From contig CAAGNV010000006.1 of NCBI GenBank assembly GCA_900771425.1, positions 1-16,502 of the forward strand: a DNA stretch of 16,502 bases, in the 5' to 3' direction. How positions within the stretch are numbered: the first letter of the stretch is position 1; the number at the start of each line of letters is the position of its first letter. A program made the translations under genes and the position numbers. The DNA is from Bacteroidaceae bacterium (GTDB lineage Bacteria; Bacteroidota; Bacteroidia; Bacteroidales; Bacteroidaceae). Below are positions 1-6,395 of the stretch, in pieces. The notes beneath the pieces are model-generated. The model saw only the letters and a program-made list of their open reading frames with translations, had not been told where the DNA came from and searched no databases.

Positions 1-10
1 GATTTCTAAT

Positions 11-107
11 CGCAACACTAAGTTAAGTGAAAAATCTGACATGGCAAAATCCTGAGCAACTTTTTGTTGCTCAGGGTGTTAAAAAGTAAAAAAATATTAG
101 TGTTGCG
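11..107. repeat. nested inverted repeat upstream of the first gene
   Basis: Two perfect 10-bp inverted repeats are nested. The outer arms are CGCAACACTA (11-20) and TAGTGTTGCG (98-107). The inner arms are CCTGAGCAAC (51-60) and GTTGCTCAGG (66-75), with a T5 loop. The inner hairpin has no T-tract on the plus strand, so it is a poor terminator in that direction. The whole could be an RNA cruciform, the end of a former mobile element, or a regulatory structure. No upstream gene is visible in positions 1-100, and no clear Bacteroidetes promoter was found here. Confidence 0.6.
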
Positions 108-163
108 GAATTAAGGTAAGATTTGATATTGACAACATTCTGCACAACCCAAATTCTGATACA

Positions 164-748
164 GTGGTAGCCCTTCATGGACAAATGTTACCATGGGATA
201 TTAAAGCAGGCGAAGAGATTTGTGTGTGGGATAAGCACAATAATTTGATTGGAGAATTTGATGTCTCATCTATTATGATGTTTGGAAAATTATTAGATGG
301 AGGTGAATGTGGGGATACTGATTGTGGGCTAGTGATTGATAACATAAACAAATTGCCTATAAACAATGTAAAATATGTTACGCTAAAAACAACTCAAGAG
401 ACATTTGAACTCCCAAGTAATGAAATATCAGCGTCTGAACAAGAGTACATTGATGAGCTGAAAGAAATGTTGGCAGAAGGAGAACTGACTCCACGCGAAC
501 GCCGACTTTTGGACAAAATACGCATTTCACTTGGAATTTCAGACGAACGAGCAATACAATTGGAAGAATCCCTTCAACCGACATTAACAGACGAGGAGCA
601 GGATTATCTCAATGAATACAAAGCTATTATTGCTGAAGGCGAACCAACAGACAGAGATTTGCGCCTGCTCAGTAAGTTCCGCAAAGCGCTCGACATTTCA
701 GAAGAACGAGCAGAAGAGATAGAACGCCTTGCTGCATCAATGGCATAA
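164..748 (+). CDS. unrecognised protein with two tandem ~49-residue helical repeats
   Basis: I do not recognise the family. The 194-residue reading has an N-terminal region of about 85 residues with alternating hydrophobic residues (probably beta-rich) and an acidic, cysteine-containing segment GECGDTDCG (48-56). Two tandem repeats follow, at about 89-137 and 141-189. Both have the pattern (T/S)xxEQ-Y-xEYK/ELK, then AEGE, a charged R-rich turn (RERRLL, RDLRLL), and a closing (L)GIS-(D/E)ERA segment. No signal peptide or membrane helix is visible. The start is uncertain: GTG at 164 is the first usual start, but the same frame stays open and protein-like back to 101, where a TAG at 98-100 closes it. 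The gene may therefore be 5'-truncated, start at a rare codon, or be disrupted by the inverted repeat. It is AT-richer than the rest of the window, consistent with horizontal acquisition. It converges on lptB across a terminator. Confidence 0.7.
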   Translation: MVALHGQMLPWDIKAGEEICVWDKHNNLIGEFDVSSIMMFGKLLDGGECGDTDCGLVIDNINKLPINNVKYVTLKTTQETFELPSNEISASEQEYIDELKEMLAEGELTPRERRLLDKIRISLGISDERAIQLEESLQPTLTDEEQDYLNEYKAIIAEGEPTDRDLRLLSKFRKALDISEERAEEIERLAASMA

Positions 749-790
749 GCACAATGACATTGCGAAGACATTCATTACTGCAATAAAAGT

Positions 791-838
791 AAAATCCGCA
801 CGGACATACGATTACAAGTCGTTTCCGTGCGGATTATT
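791..838. terminator. bidirectional rho-independent terminator between convergent genes
   Basis: A perfect 12-bp stem pairs AATCCGCACGGA (793-804) with TCCGTGCGGATT (824-835). An inner 4-bp helix (808-811 with 819-822) lies in the loop. A-rich sequence to the left and T-rich sequence to the right give U-tracts in both directions. This fits termination of both the plus-strand gene ending at 748 and the minus-strand lptB ending at 861. Confidence 0.85.
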
Positions 839-860
839 ATATTTCGATATATTTGTTCTC

Positions 861-1721
861 CTACCCTTCCTCTCTTGCTTCGCGCATCTTCTTTTCTTCG
901 ATAAGCTGGAAGTCCTTTGGTCGGAGTTCGAAGTTGGTGCCGAGGTATTTTTCCTTGACAATGCGGTTCTGCGCCAGTTCTGGCGGTGTACCCTTGAAGA
1001 GGATTCGACCTTCAAACAGCAGGTAGGCGCGGTCGGTGATGCAAAGGGTTTCCTGTACGTTGTGGTCGGTGATGAGGATGCCTATGTTGCGGTCCTTCAG
1101 CTTCCATACGATGTACTGGATGTCCTCGACTGCGATTGGGTCAACGCCGGCAAACGGTTCGTCGAGCATGATGAACTTAGGGTCGATGGCCAGACAGCGG
1201 GCTATCTCACAACGGCGGCGCTCACCACCCGACAGGCGGTTACCCGTGTTCTTGCGCACCTTCTGCAGTCGGAACTCATCGAGCAGGCTTTCCAGCTTCT
1301 CACGCTGATACTCGCGTGGCTTGCCCGTCATCTCGAGCACGCTCATGATGTTGTCCTCGACGCTCATGGTACGGAACACGCTGGCCTCCTGAGCAAGATA
1401 ACCGACTCCGGCACGTGCCCGCTTTGCCACAGGGAACTTGGTTATCTCCATGTCGTTGATGAAGACACGGCCTCCGTTGGGCACGACCAGTCCTGTAGTC
1501 ATGTAGAAACTGGTGGTCTTGCCCGCTCCGTTTGGTCCGAGCAGACCGACGATCTCGCCCTGACGCACGTTGAACGACACGTCGTTCACTACGGTTCGCT
1601 TGCCGTAGGTCTTCACGAGGTTGCGGGTATAGAGGGTCATGCGGTCGTCGCTGAATTCTGGGATTTCGACGTCGGCTGCATTATTGCTTGATAGCGTCTG
1701 GAGTATTTCTTCTTGAAGCAT
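861..1721 (-). CDS. lptB: LPS export ABC transporter ATP-binding protein LptB
   Basis: Cytoplasmic ATPase of the LptB2FG complex, which extracts LPS from the inner membrane for transport to the cell surface. The 286 residues carry a Walker A GPNGAGKTT (62-70), Q-loop Q111, signature LSGGERRR (163-170), Walker B FIMLDEP (183-189) and H-loop H220. The LSGGERRR signature and the AGVDP segment after Walker B are typical of LptB rather than of importer ATPases. It is longer than E. coli LptB (about 241 residues): an N-terminal segment of about 27 residues precedes an internal Met28, which is a plausible alternative start, and the C-terminus carries about 20 extra residues. It is the last gene of the minus-strand block. 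An LptF/LptG-family permease lies at the head of the same block, so the two partners bracket unrelated genes. The 287-nt gap to mlaF is filled by repeats, with no consensus promoter seen. Confidence 0.93.
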   Translation of the reverse strand: MLQEEILQTLSSNNAADVEIPEFSDDRMTLYTRNLVKTYGKRTVVNDVSFNVRQGEIVGLLGPNGAGKTTSFYMTTGLVVPNGGRVFINDMEITKFPVAKRARAGVGYLAQEASVFRTMSVEDNIMSVLEMTGKPREYQREKLESLLDEFRLQKVRKNTGNRLSGGERRRCEIARCLAIDPKFIMLDEPFAGVDPIAVEDIQYIVWKLKDRNIGILITDHNVQETLCITDRAYLLFEGRILFKGTPPELAQNRIVKEKYLGTNFELRPKDFQLIEEKKMREAREEG

Positions 1722-1846
1722 AGTGGTTTTTTGAGGAAAAAGCCCCCTCTAACTCCCCGAGGGGAGGATGAATGGATGATTACTTTTTACTTTTCACTTT
1801 TATCTTTTTATTCAACTTTCGCAAGCTTCGCTTTTGCTCAGTTTCA

Positions 1847-2000
1847 GGAGTTAAGGAGTTTTGGAGTTAAGGAGTTAAGTAGAGGGATGACTTCATGACC
1901 CTTTGTTCTTTACTGCTGATTTGCAAATTCTGCCACATCAATCCTACTTAACTACTGTCTACTGACTACTTTTCTACTTAAAGTTGAGCATGCGAAACTT
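1847..2000 (-). repeat. interspersed intergenic repeat, copy A (mlaF-lptB gap)
   Basis: On the plus strand it begins with four tandem octamers GGAGTTAA/GGAGTTTT (1847-1878). The inverted repeat AGTTAAGTAG (1873-1882) / CTACTTAACT (1944-1953) follows, and it ends in a conserved block running through CTACTTAAAGTTGAG to GCGAAACTT at 2000. The right part is shared almost base for base with copy B at 3653-3780. Copy C (12952-13033) has the same inverted repeat and octamers in the opposite orientation. The rest of the 1722-2008 gap holds a small hairpin, CTCCCC-GA-GGGGAG (1753-1766), and runs of the ACTTTTCACTTTT motif. I find no gene in the gap. Confidence 0.8.
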
Positions 2001-2008
2001 GAATCTTT

Positions 2009-2788
2009 TCACTTTTCACTCGCGCGCAGCGCGCTCGTATGTGCCTCCTTTACCTGACGGAGTATGTCGCTGGCAAAGATGAAGTCTTCGAGCTGGCGGT
2101 TTTCTGCATCCATGATTTCCTGGTTCGAGCCATGCCACTCTACCCTGCCCTTGCAGATGAAGTTGATGCTCTCGCCTATGCCCATCACGGAGTTCATGTC
2201 GTGGGTGTTGACGATGGTCGTGATACCCATCTCGTGAGTGATGCCTTGTATGAGTTCGTCGATGACGATGCTGGTCTTCGGGTCAAGTCCTGAGTTCGGT
2301 TCATCACAGAAGAGGTACTTGGGTTCGAGCGCTATCGCACGGGCTATGGCTACTCGCTTCTGCATACCGCCCGAGAGTTCCTTCGGGAACTTGTCGCCTG
2401 TGCCTGCCAGATTGACACGTGCAAGGCAGTCTTCGGCACGACGGACGCGGTCGGTATAGTTCTTGTCGCTGAACATATTGAGCGGGAACATGACGTTGTC
2501 GAGTACCGACATGGAGTCGAACAGGGCTGCGCTCTGGAATATCATGCCCATCTCGCGCCGAAGCAGTATCTTCTCGCGCTTGCTCATACTCACGAAGTCG
2601 CGGTCGTCGTAGAATATGCTGCCATGCTCTGGTTCGAGCAGACCCACTATGTTCTTCATCAGCACGGTCTTGCCCGAGCCCGACTGGCCGATGATGAGGT
2701 TGACCTTGCCGTTCTCGAACGTAGCGTTGATGTCCTGCAACACATCACGGCCGTCGAAAGACTTGTATAAGTGTTCTATACGTATCAT
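2009..2788 (-). CDS. mlaF: Mla-type phospholipid transport ABC ATPase MlaF
   Basis: Cytoplasmic ATPase that powers MlaE in phospholipid trafficking between the inner and outer membranes (outer-membrane lipid asymmetry). The 259 residues show Walker A GQSGSGKT (34-41), Q-loop Q85, signature LSGGMQKR (138-145), Walker B leading into CDEPNSGLDP (161-170) and H-loop H196. The SGGMQKR signature and DEPNSGLDP are characteristic of the MlaF/TTG2A group. Its start overlaps the mlaE stop by 4 nt (ATGA), implying translational coupling and a dedicated pair. No mlaD-type MCE gene follows; lptB is next. The last codons and stop (SEK*) lie inside a GTGAAAAG-type repeat, so the natural C-terminus may have been changed by repeat insertion. 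Confidence 0.93.
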   Translation of the reverse strand: MIRIEHLYKSFDGRDVLQDINATFENGKVNLIIGQSGSGKTVLMKNIVGLLEPEHGSIFYDDRDFVSMSKREKILLRREMGMIFQSAALFDSMSVLDNVMFPLNMFSDKNYTDRVRRAEDCLARVNLAGTGDKFPKELSGGMQKRVAIARAIALEPKYLFCDEPNSGLDPKTSIVIDELIQGITHEMGITTIVNTHDMNSVMGIGESINFICKGRVEWHGSNQEIMDAENRQLEDFIFASDILRQVKEAHTSALRASEK

Positions 2789-3531
2789 GTGAGTATCTGT
2801 GTAAGGAAGATGTCTGCAAAGAGGATGAGTATGCTGCTGAGCACCACGGCATCGGTACTTGCCTTACCTACCTCGACGCTTCCGCCCTCGACCGTATAGC
2901 CCTTGTACGACGAGACGGAGGTGATGATGAAGGCATAGACCACGGCCTTGATGATGCCGCACCAGAAGAACCACTGGTTGAACTCATAGTGGAAACCTAC
3001 GATGAGTTCCTCAATGGTCGTAGTACCAAGGAACGAAGTGCAGAACGCGCCTATTATGCCCGATGCCACGCTGAACGTTACGAGTATCGGCATGATGGTC
3101 ATTAGTCCTGCTATCTTCGGCAGTATGAGGTAGTTGGCAGAATTCACGCCCATGATGTCGAGGGCATCAATTTGCTGAGTGATGCGCATGGTACCGAGTT
3201 CGCTGGCAATGTTGGAGCCAACCTTACCGGCAAGTATCAGGCACATGATGCTCGACGAGAACTCGAGGAGCATGATTTCACGGGTAGTATAGCCTACCAC
3301 CATCTCTGGCATCCACGGGCTCTGGATGTTGAGTTTTATCTGCAAGCAGATGACAGCACCAATAAAGAACGAAATGATGAGAACGATGCCAATGGAGTTG
3401 TATCCCAACTGGAACATCTCGTTCACGTACTGCTGCATGAACATACGCATTCGGTCGGGAGCGGTCAATGCCCGCCCCATCAACTGAACGTAACGTCCTA
3501 TATCTGTCAATGCGCTCTTTAGTGTTATCAC
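2785..3531 (-). CDS. mlaE: Mla-type phospholipid transport permease MlaE
   Basis: Inner-membrane permease of the MlaFEDB type. The 248-residue length matches the family. A short N-terminal amphipathic region (about 1-40) precedes several hydrophobic helices, at about 46-66, 86-105, 145-170, 187-205 and 225-247. The family signature is clear: LAGKVGSN-IASELGTMRITQQIDAL (about 100-124), the cytoplasmic coupling segment conserved in MlaE/YrbE proteins. It is coupled to mlaF by the ATGA overlap. The upstream gap to the aminotransferase gene holds repeat copy B and no recognisable promoter. The MCE substrate-binding partner MlaD is not in the window and would have to be encoded elsewhere. Confidence 0.93.
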   Translation of the reverse strand: MITLKSALTDIGRYVQLMGRALTAPDRMRMFMQQYVNEMFQLGYNSIGIVLIISFFIGAVICLQIKLNIQSPWMPEMVVGYTTREIMLLEFSSSIMCLILAGKVGSNIASELGTMRITQQIDALDIMGVNSANYLILPKIAGLMTIMPILVTFSVASGIIGAFCTSFLGTTTIEELIVGFHYEFNQWFFWCGIIKAVVYAFIITSVSSYKGYTVEGGSVEVGKASTDAVVLSSILILFADIFLTQILT

Positions 3532-3586
3532 CTGACCTGTATGTTTAGTGGATGTTTATAAAACGACTTGTAAGATTTAAGTTTTA

Positions 3587-3780
3587 GGAGTTTAGTAGTT
3601 TTGTAGTTAAAGGAGTGAAGTAGAAGTTAGACCGCACGAGTGCTTACAGTTTACTGCTAATTTGCAGATTCGGTCACATCAATCCTACTTCGCTCGGCTT
3701 GCCGCTTGCGCAGAGTATCGGAGCAAGAACTACTGTCTCCTGACTACTTTTCTACTTAAAGTTGAGCCCCAGCGAAACTT
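3587..3780 (-). repeat. interspersed intergenic repeat, copy B, with a 37-nt insertion
   Basis: This copy occupies most of the 255-nt gap between the aminotransferase and mlaE. The octamer part is degenerate (GGAGTTTA, AGTTAAAGGAGTGAAG). The distal part (3653-3780) aligns closely with copy A, with only scattered substitutions over about 90 bases. The exception is an extra 37 bases at 3691-3727, placed exactly after CCTACTT and before AACTACTG, which cut the right arm of the inverted repeat. The inserted sequence is GC-richer and contains a doubled GCTTGC motif. No gene was found in this gap. Confidence 0.8.
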
Positions 3781-3786
3781 GATTGT

Positions 3787-4989
3787 TTACTTCAGCAAAG
3801 CCAGGCAATCCTTGATGCGATGCATAGCCTCGACAATATTCTCGTCACTTGTGGCATAGCTCATGCGGAAGCATTCAGGACTTCCGAAAGCATCTCCTCC
3901 CACCGTAGCCACATGACCTACTTCGAGCAAGTACATGGCAAAGTCGGTAGAGTTGCCGATAGTCCATTCCTTACCTTCTACGGTTGCCTTCTTTCCGAAG
4001 TAGCTTGAGCACTTAGGGAAGAGATAGAATGCGCCCTGAGGAGTGTTGACTCCAAGTCCTGGAATCTCCTTTGCAAGGCTGACGATGAGGTCGCGGCGAC
4101 GTTCGAAGGCCTGACGCATGGTCTCTACACAATCCTGTGGACCGGCAAATGCGACCTCTGCAGCCTTCTGGCTAACAGAACAAGGACCACTCGTATATTG
4201 TCCCTGTAACTTGTTGCATCCCTTCACGATCCAGTCGGGAGCTGCAATGAATCCGATACGCCAACCAGTCATGGCATAAGCCTTGCTTACTCCGTTGATG
4301 ATGACTACGCGGTCGCGGATATCATCGAACTGAGCCATTGAGGCATGCTTGCCTACGTAGTTGATGTGTTCGTAGATTTCGTCTGCCACAACGATGATGT
4401 TCTCGTGGCGGAGCAGAACGTCCTTCAAAGCCTTGAGTTCTTCTATGCTGTAAACCGAGCCTGTAGGGTTGCTTGGTGAGCAAAGGATGAGGGCACGAGT
4501 CTTCGGAGTGATGGCAGCCTCGAGTTGTTCAGGCGTAATCTTGAAGTCCTGCTCGATAGTGGCTTCAACAAAGACAGGAGTACCTTCTGCCAGCAGAACC
4601 ATCTGAGGATAACTAACCCAATATGGAGCCGGTATGATGACTTCATCGCCTGCATTGACGATAGCCATGATGGTGTTGCAGACCGACTGCTTGGCGCCGT
4701 TCGAGCAAAGAATCTGTGAAGGCGCATAGTCCAGTCCGTTCTCGTTCTTCAACTTGTTTACGATTGCCTTCTTCAGTTCAGGATAACCCGGTACTGGGCT
4801 GTAACGAGAGTAGTTGTCATCGATGGCCTGCTTTGCTGCCTCCTTGATGTGGTCAGGAGTGTTGAAGTCAGGTTCGCCCACACTCATGTTGATGATGTCG
4901 ATTCCTTGTGCCTTGAGTTCGCTGCTCTTCTGCGACATTGCAAGAGTAGCCGATGGCTGAAGTCTTTGAAGTCTTGCTGATAAGTCCAT
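3787..4989 (-). CDS. aspC: class I pyridoxal-phosphate aminotransferase, aspartate aminotransferase type
   Basis: Soluble PLP enzyme of the subgroup Igamma aspartate aminotransferases: aspartate plus 2-oxoglutarate to oxaloacetate plus glutamate. Some members also transaminate prephenate. The 400-residue length is standard. Key residues are visible: VGEPDF near the N-terminus (37-42), YSPVPGYPELK for substrate and cofactor contacts (63-73), SPSNPTG (171-177), the cofactor-binding Asp in VADEIYEH (D203), the Schiff-base lysine in SKAYAMTGWR (K236), and the carboxylate-binding arginine in FRMSYA (R375). It sits third in the minus-strand block. A 131-nt gap with degenerate repeat octamers separates it from ribBA, and no consensus promoter or terminator was found on either side. 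The symbol is by family; exact substrate preference cannot be read from sequence. Confidence 0.92.
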   Translation of the reverse strand: MDLSARLQRLQPSATLAMSQKSSELKAQGIDIINMSVGEPDFNTPDHIKEAAKQAIDDNYSRYSPVPGYPELKKAIVNKLKNENGLDYAPSQILCSNGAKQSVCNTIMAIVNAGDEVIIPAPYWVSYPQMVLLAEGTPVFVEATIEQDFKITPEQLEAAITPKTRALILCSPSNPTGSVYSIEELKALKDVLLRHENIIVVADEIYEHINYVGKHASMAQFDDIRDRVVIINGVSKAYAMTGWRIGFIAAPDWIVKGCNKLQGQYTSGPCSVSQKAAEVAFAGPQDCVETMRQAFERRRDLIVSLAKEIPGLGVNTPQGAFYLFPKCSSYFGKKATVEGKEWTIGNSTDFAMYLLEVGHVATVGGDAFGSPECFRMSYATSDENIVEAMHRIKDCLALLK

Positions 4990-5026
4990 TTTGTGTATTG
5001 TTATTGATTGTTTTAGTTTTTATCTT

Positions 5027-5052
5027 GGAGTTGTGGAGTTAACCGAGTTAAG
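5027..5052. repeat. degenerate octamer repeat in the ribBA-aminotransferase gap
   Basis: Three diverged copies of the GGAGTTAA octamer (GGAGTTGT, GGAGTTAA, CCGAGTTAAG) resemble the octamer half of copies A-C. The distal conserved half is missing. The remainder of the 4990-5120 gap is AT-rich and contains CTTTTCACTTTT-like sequence at about 5079-5105, also seen near 1790, 2008 and 16338. Confidence 0.5.
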
Positions 5053-5120
5053 ACATTTGTTTCGTACATTCGTACTTTTCACTTTTATCTCTTTCTCTTT
5101 TCACTCCGACGTAAGGAAGG

Positions 5121-6395
5121 TTACAGGTGCAATTGGTGTCCCATTCTCTCCTGTTTCGTCTTTAAGTAACGTTCGTTGTATTCGTTTGGTAGAATCTCGA
5201 TTGGTACGTTCTCTACTATTTCGAGTCCATAGCCTTCCAGACCAACGCGCTTGACTGGATTGTTCGTAATCAATCGAATCTTACTGATGCCGAGTTCACG
5301 CAATATCTGGGCACCTACGCCATAATCGCGCAAGTCAGGGTCGAAACCGAGATGTATGTTGGCGTCAACCGTATCGAGTCCTTGCTCCTGCAGTTTATAT
5401 GCTGCTATCTTGTTCATGAGTCCGATGCCACGTCCTTCCTGTAGGAGATAGACTACACATCCCTTGCCTTCCTTTTCGATGAGTTGCATGGCGCGATGGA
5501 GTTGTTCGCCACAGTCACAACGCTTCGAGCCGAAGATGTCGCCGGTGGCACACGATGAATGCATGCGTACAAGTACCGGTTCGTCTTTCTCCCAATGTCC
5601 CTTGAACAAGGCTACATGTTCCAGTCCGTTGCTCTTCTGGCGGAATGGTATGATGCGGAAATGGCCGTAGTCAGTCGGTAGGTCAGCCTCTTCGCCTCGC
5701 TCTATCAGAGAGTTGCTCATGCTTGCAGAGTCTGATGTCACGGTTGTCCCTGAAGCTTCAGTCTGAACAGAATCCTTCGTTGTTGCCAGTCGGTATGCGA
5801 TCAAGTCCTTTATCTGAATCAGTTTCAGTCCGAACTGCTCTGCCTTTTCGATGAGTTGCGGCATACGTGCCATAGTGCCGTCAGGATTGAGTATCTCAAT
5901 CAAGGCTGCGGCTGGGTGCAGTCCTGCCAGTCGTGCAAGGTCGATTGCGGCCTCGGTATGTCCGGCACGGCGGAGCACTCCATTATCCTGAGCATACAAC
6001 GGATTGATATGTCCGGGACGACCGAATGTGGCAGCAGTCGATTCAGGATCAGCCAAGGCACGGATGGTGGCAGCACGGTCATTTGCCGACACACCGGTAG
6101 TGCATCCGTCCAGTTTGTCAACAGTCACGGTAAACGGAGTACCAAGTACGGACGTGTTGTTCACCACCTGATGAGGCAGTCCGAGTTCGCGGGCACGGCT
6201 TATGGTGATGGGGGCACACAGTACGCCCCTACCCTCGCGAAGCATGAAGTTGACCTTGTCTGGGGTAATCATCTCGGCTGGGGTAATGAAGTCGCCTTCG
6301 TTTTCGCGGTCCTCATCATCTACTACAATGACCAACTTGCCTTGTCGGAAGTCGTCGATTGCTTCTTCTATCGTACTGAATTTAATATCTTTCAT
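5121..6395 (-). CDS. ribBA: bifunctional riboflavin enzyme: DHBP synthase / GTP cyclohydrolase II
   Basis: Catalyses the two entry reactions of riboflavin synthesis: ribulose 5-phosphate to 3,4-dihydroxy-2-butanone 4-phosphate (RibB half), and GTP to the diaminopyrimidine intermediate (RibA half). The N-terminal domain (about 1-203) has DDEDRENEGDF (26-36), DGCTTGVSANDRAAT (96-110) and RRAGHTEAA (142-150). The C-terminal domain (about 243-424) has the zinc cysteines C282, C293 and C295 in SSCATGDIFGSKRCDCGEQ, then LLQEGRGIGLMNK (317-329), DLRDYGVGAQIL (354-365) and NNPVKRVGLEGYG (378-390). A Ser/Thr-rich linker of about 25 residues (206-230) joins the halves. The 424-residue length is slightly above the usual ~400 because of that linker. 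Its start overlaps the permease stop by 4 nt (ATGA), so translation is probably coupled. No FMN-riboswitch-like leader is present, since there is no leader at all. Confidence 0.95.
   Translation of the reverse strand: MKDIKFSTIEEAIDDFRQGKLVIVVDDEDRENEGDFITPAEMITPDKVNFMLREGRGVLCAPITISRARELGLPHQVVNNTSVLGTPFTVTVDKLDGCTTGVSANDRAATIRALADPESTAATFGRPGHINPLYAQDNGVLRRAGHTEAAIDLARLAGLHPAAALIEILNPDGTMARMPQLIEKAEQFGLKLIQIKDLIAYRLATTKDSVQTEASGTTVTSDSASMSNSLIERGEEADLPTDYGHFRIIPFRQKSNGLEHVALFKGHWEKDEPVLVRMHSSCATGDIFGSKRCDCGEQLHRAMQLIEKEGKGCVVYLLQEGRGIGLMNKIAAYKLQEQGLDTVDANIHLGFDPDLRDYGVGAQILRELGISKIRLITNNPVKRVGLEGYGLEIVENVPIEILPNEYNERYLKTKQERMGHQLHL

Noticed and set aside
11..107. integron attC site
   Set aside because: The nested arms do not fit the RYYYAAC/GTTRRRY core-site pattern and no integrase is visible.
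729..1691. 320-codon plus-strand open frame opposite lptB
   Set aside because: It is antisense to a well-supported lptB with all ABC ATPase motifs, and its translation has no recognisable domain.
1713..1898. 61-codon frame in the mlaF-lptB gap
   Set aside because: It consists of intergenic repeats (CTCCCC hairpin, CTTTT runs, GGAGTTAA octamers); no protein-like character.
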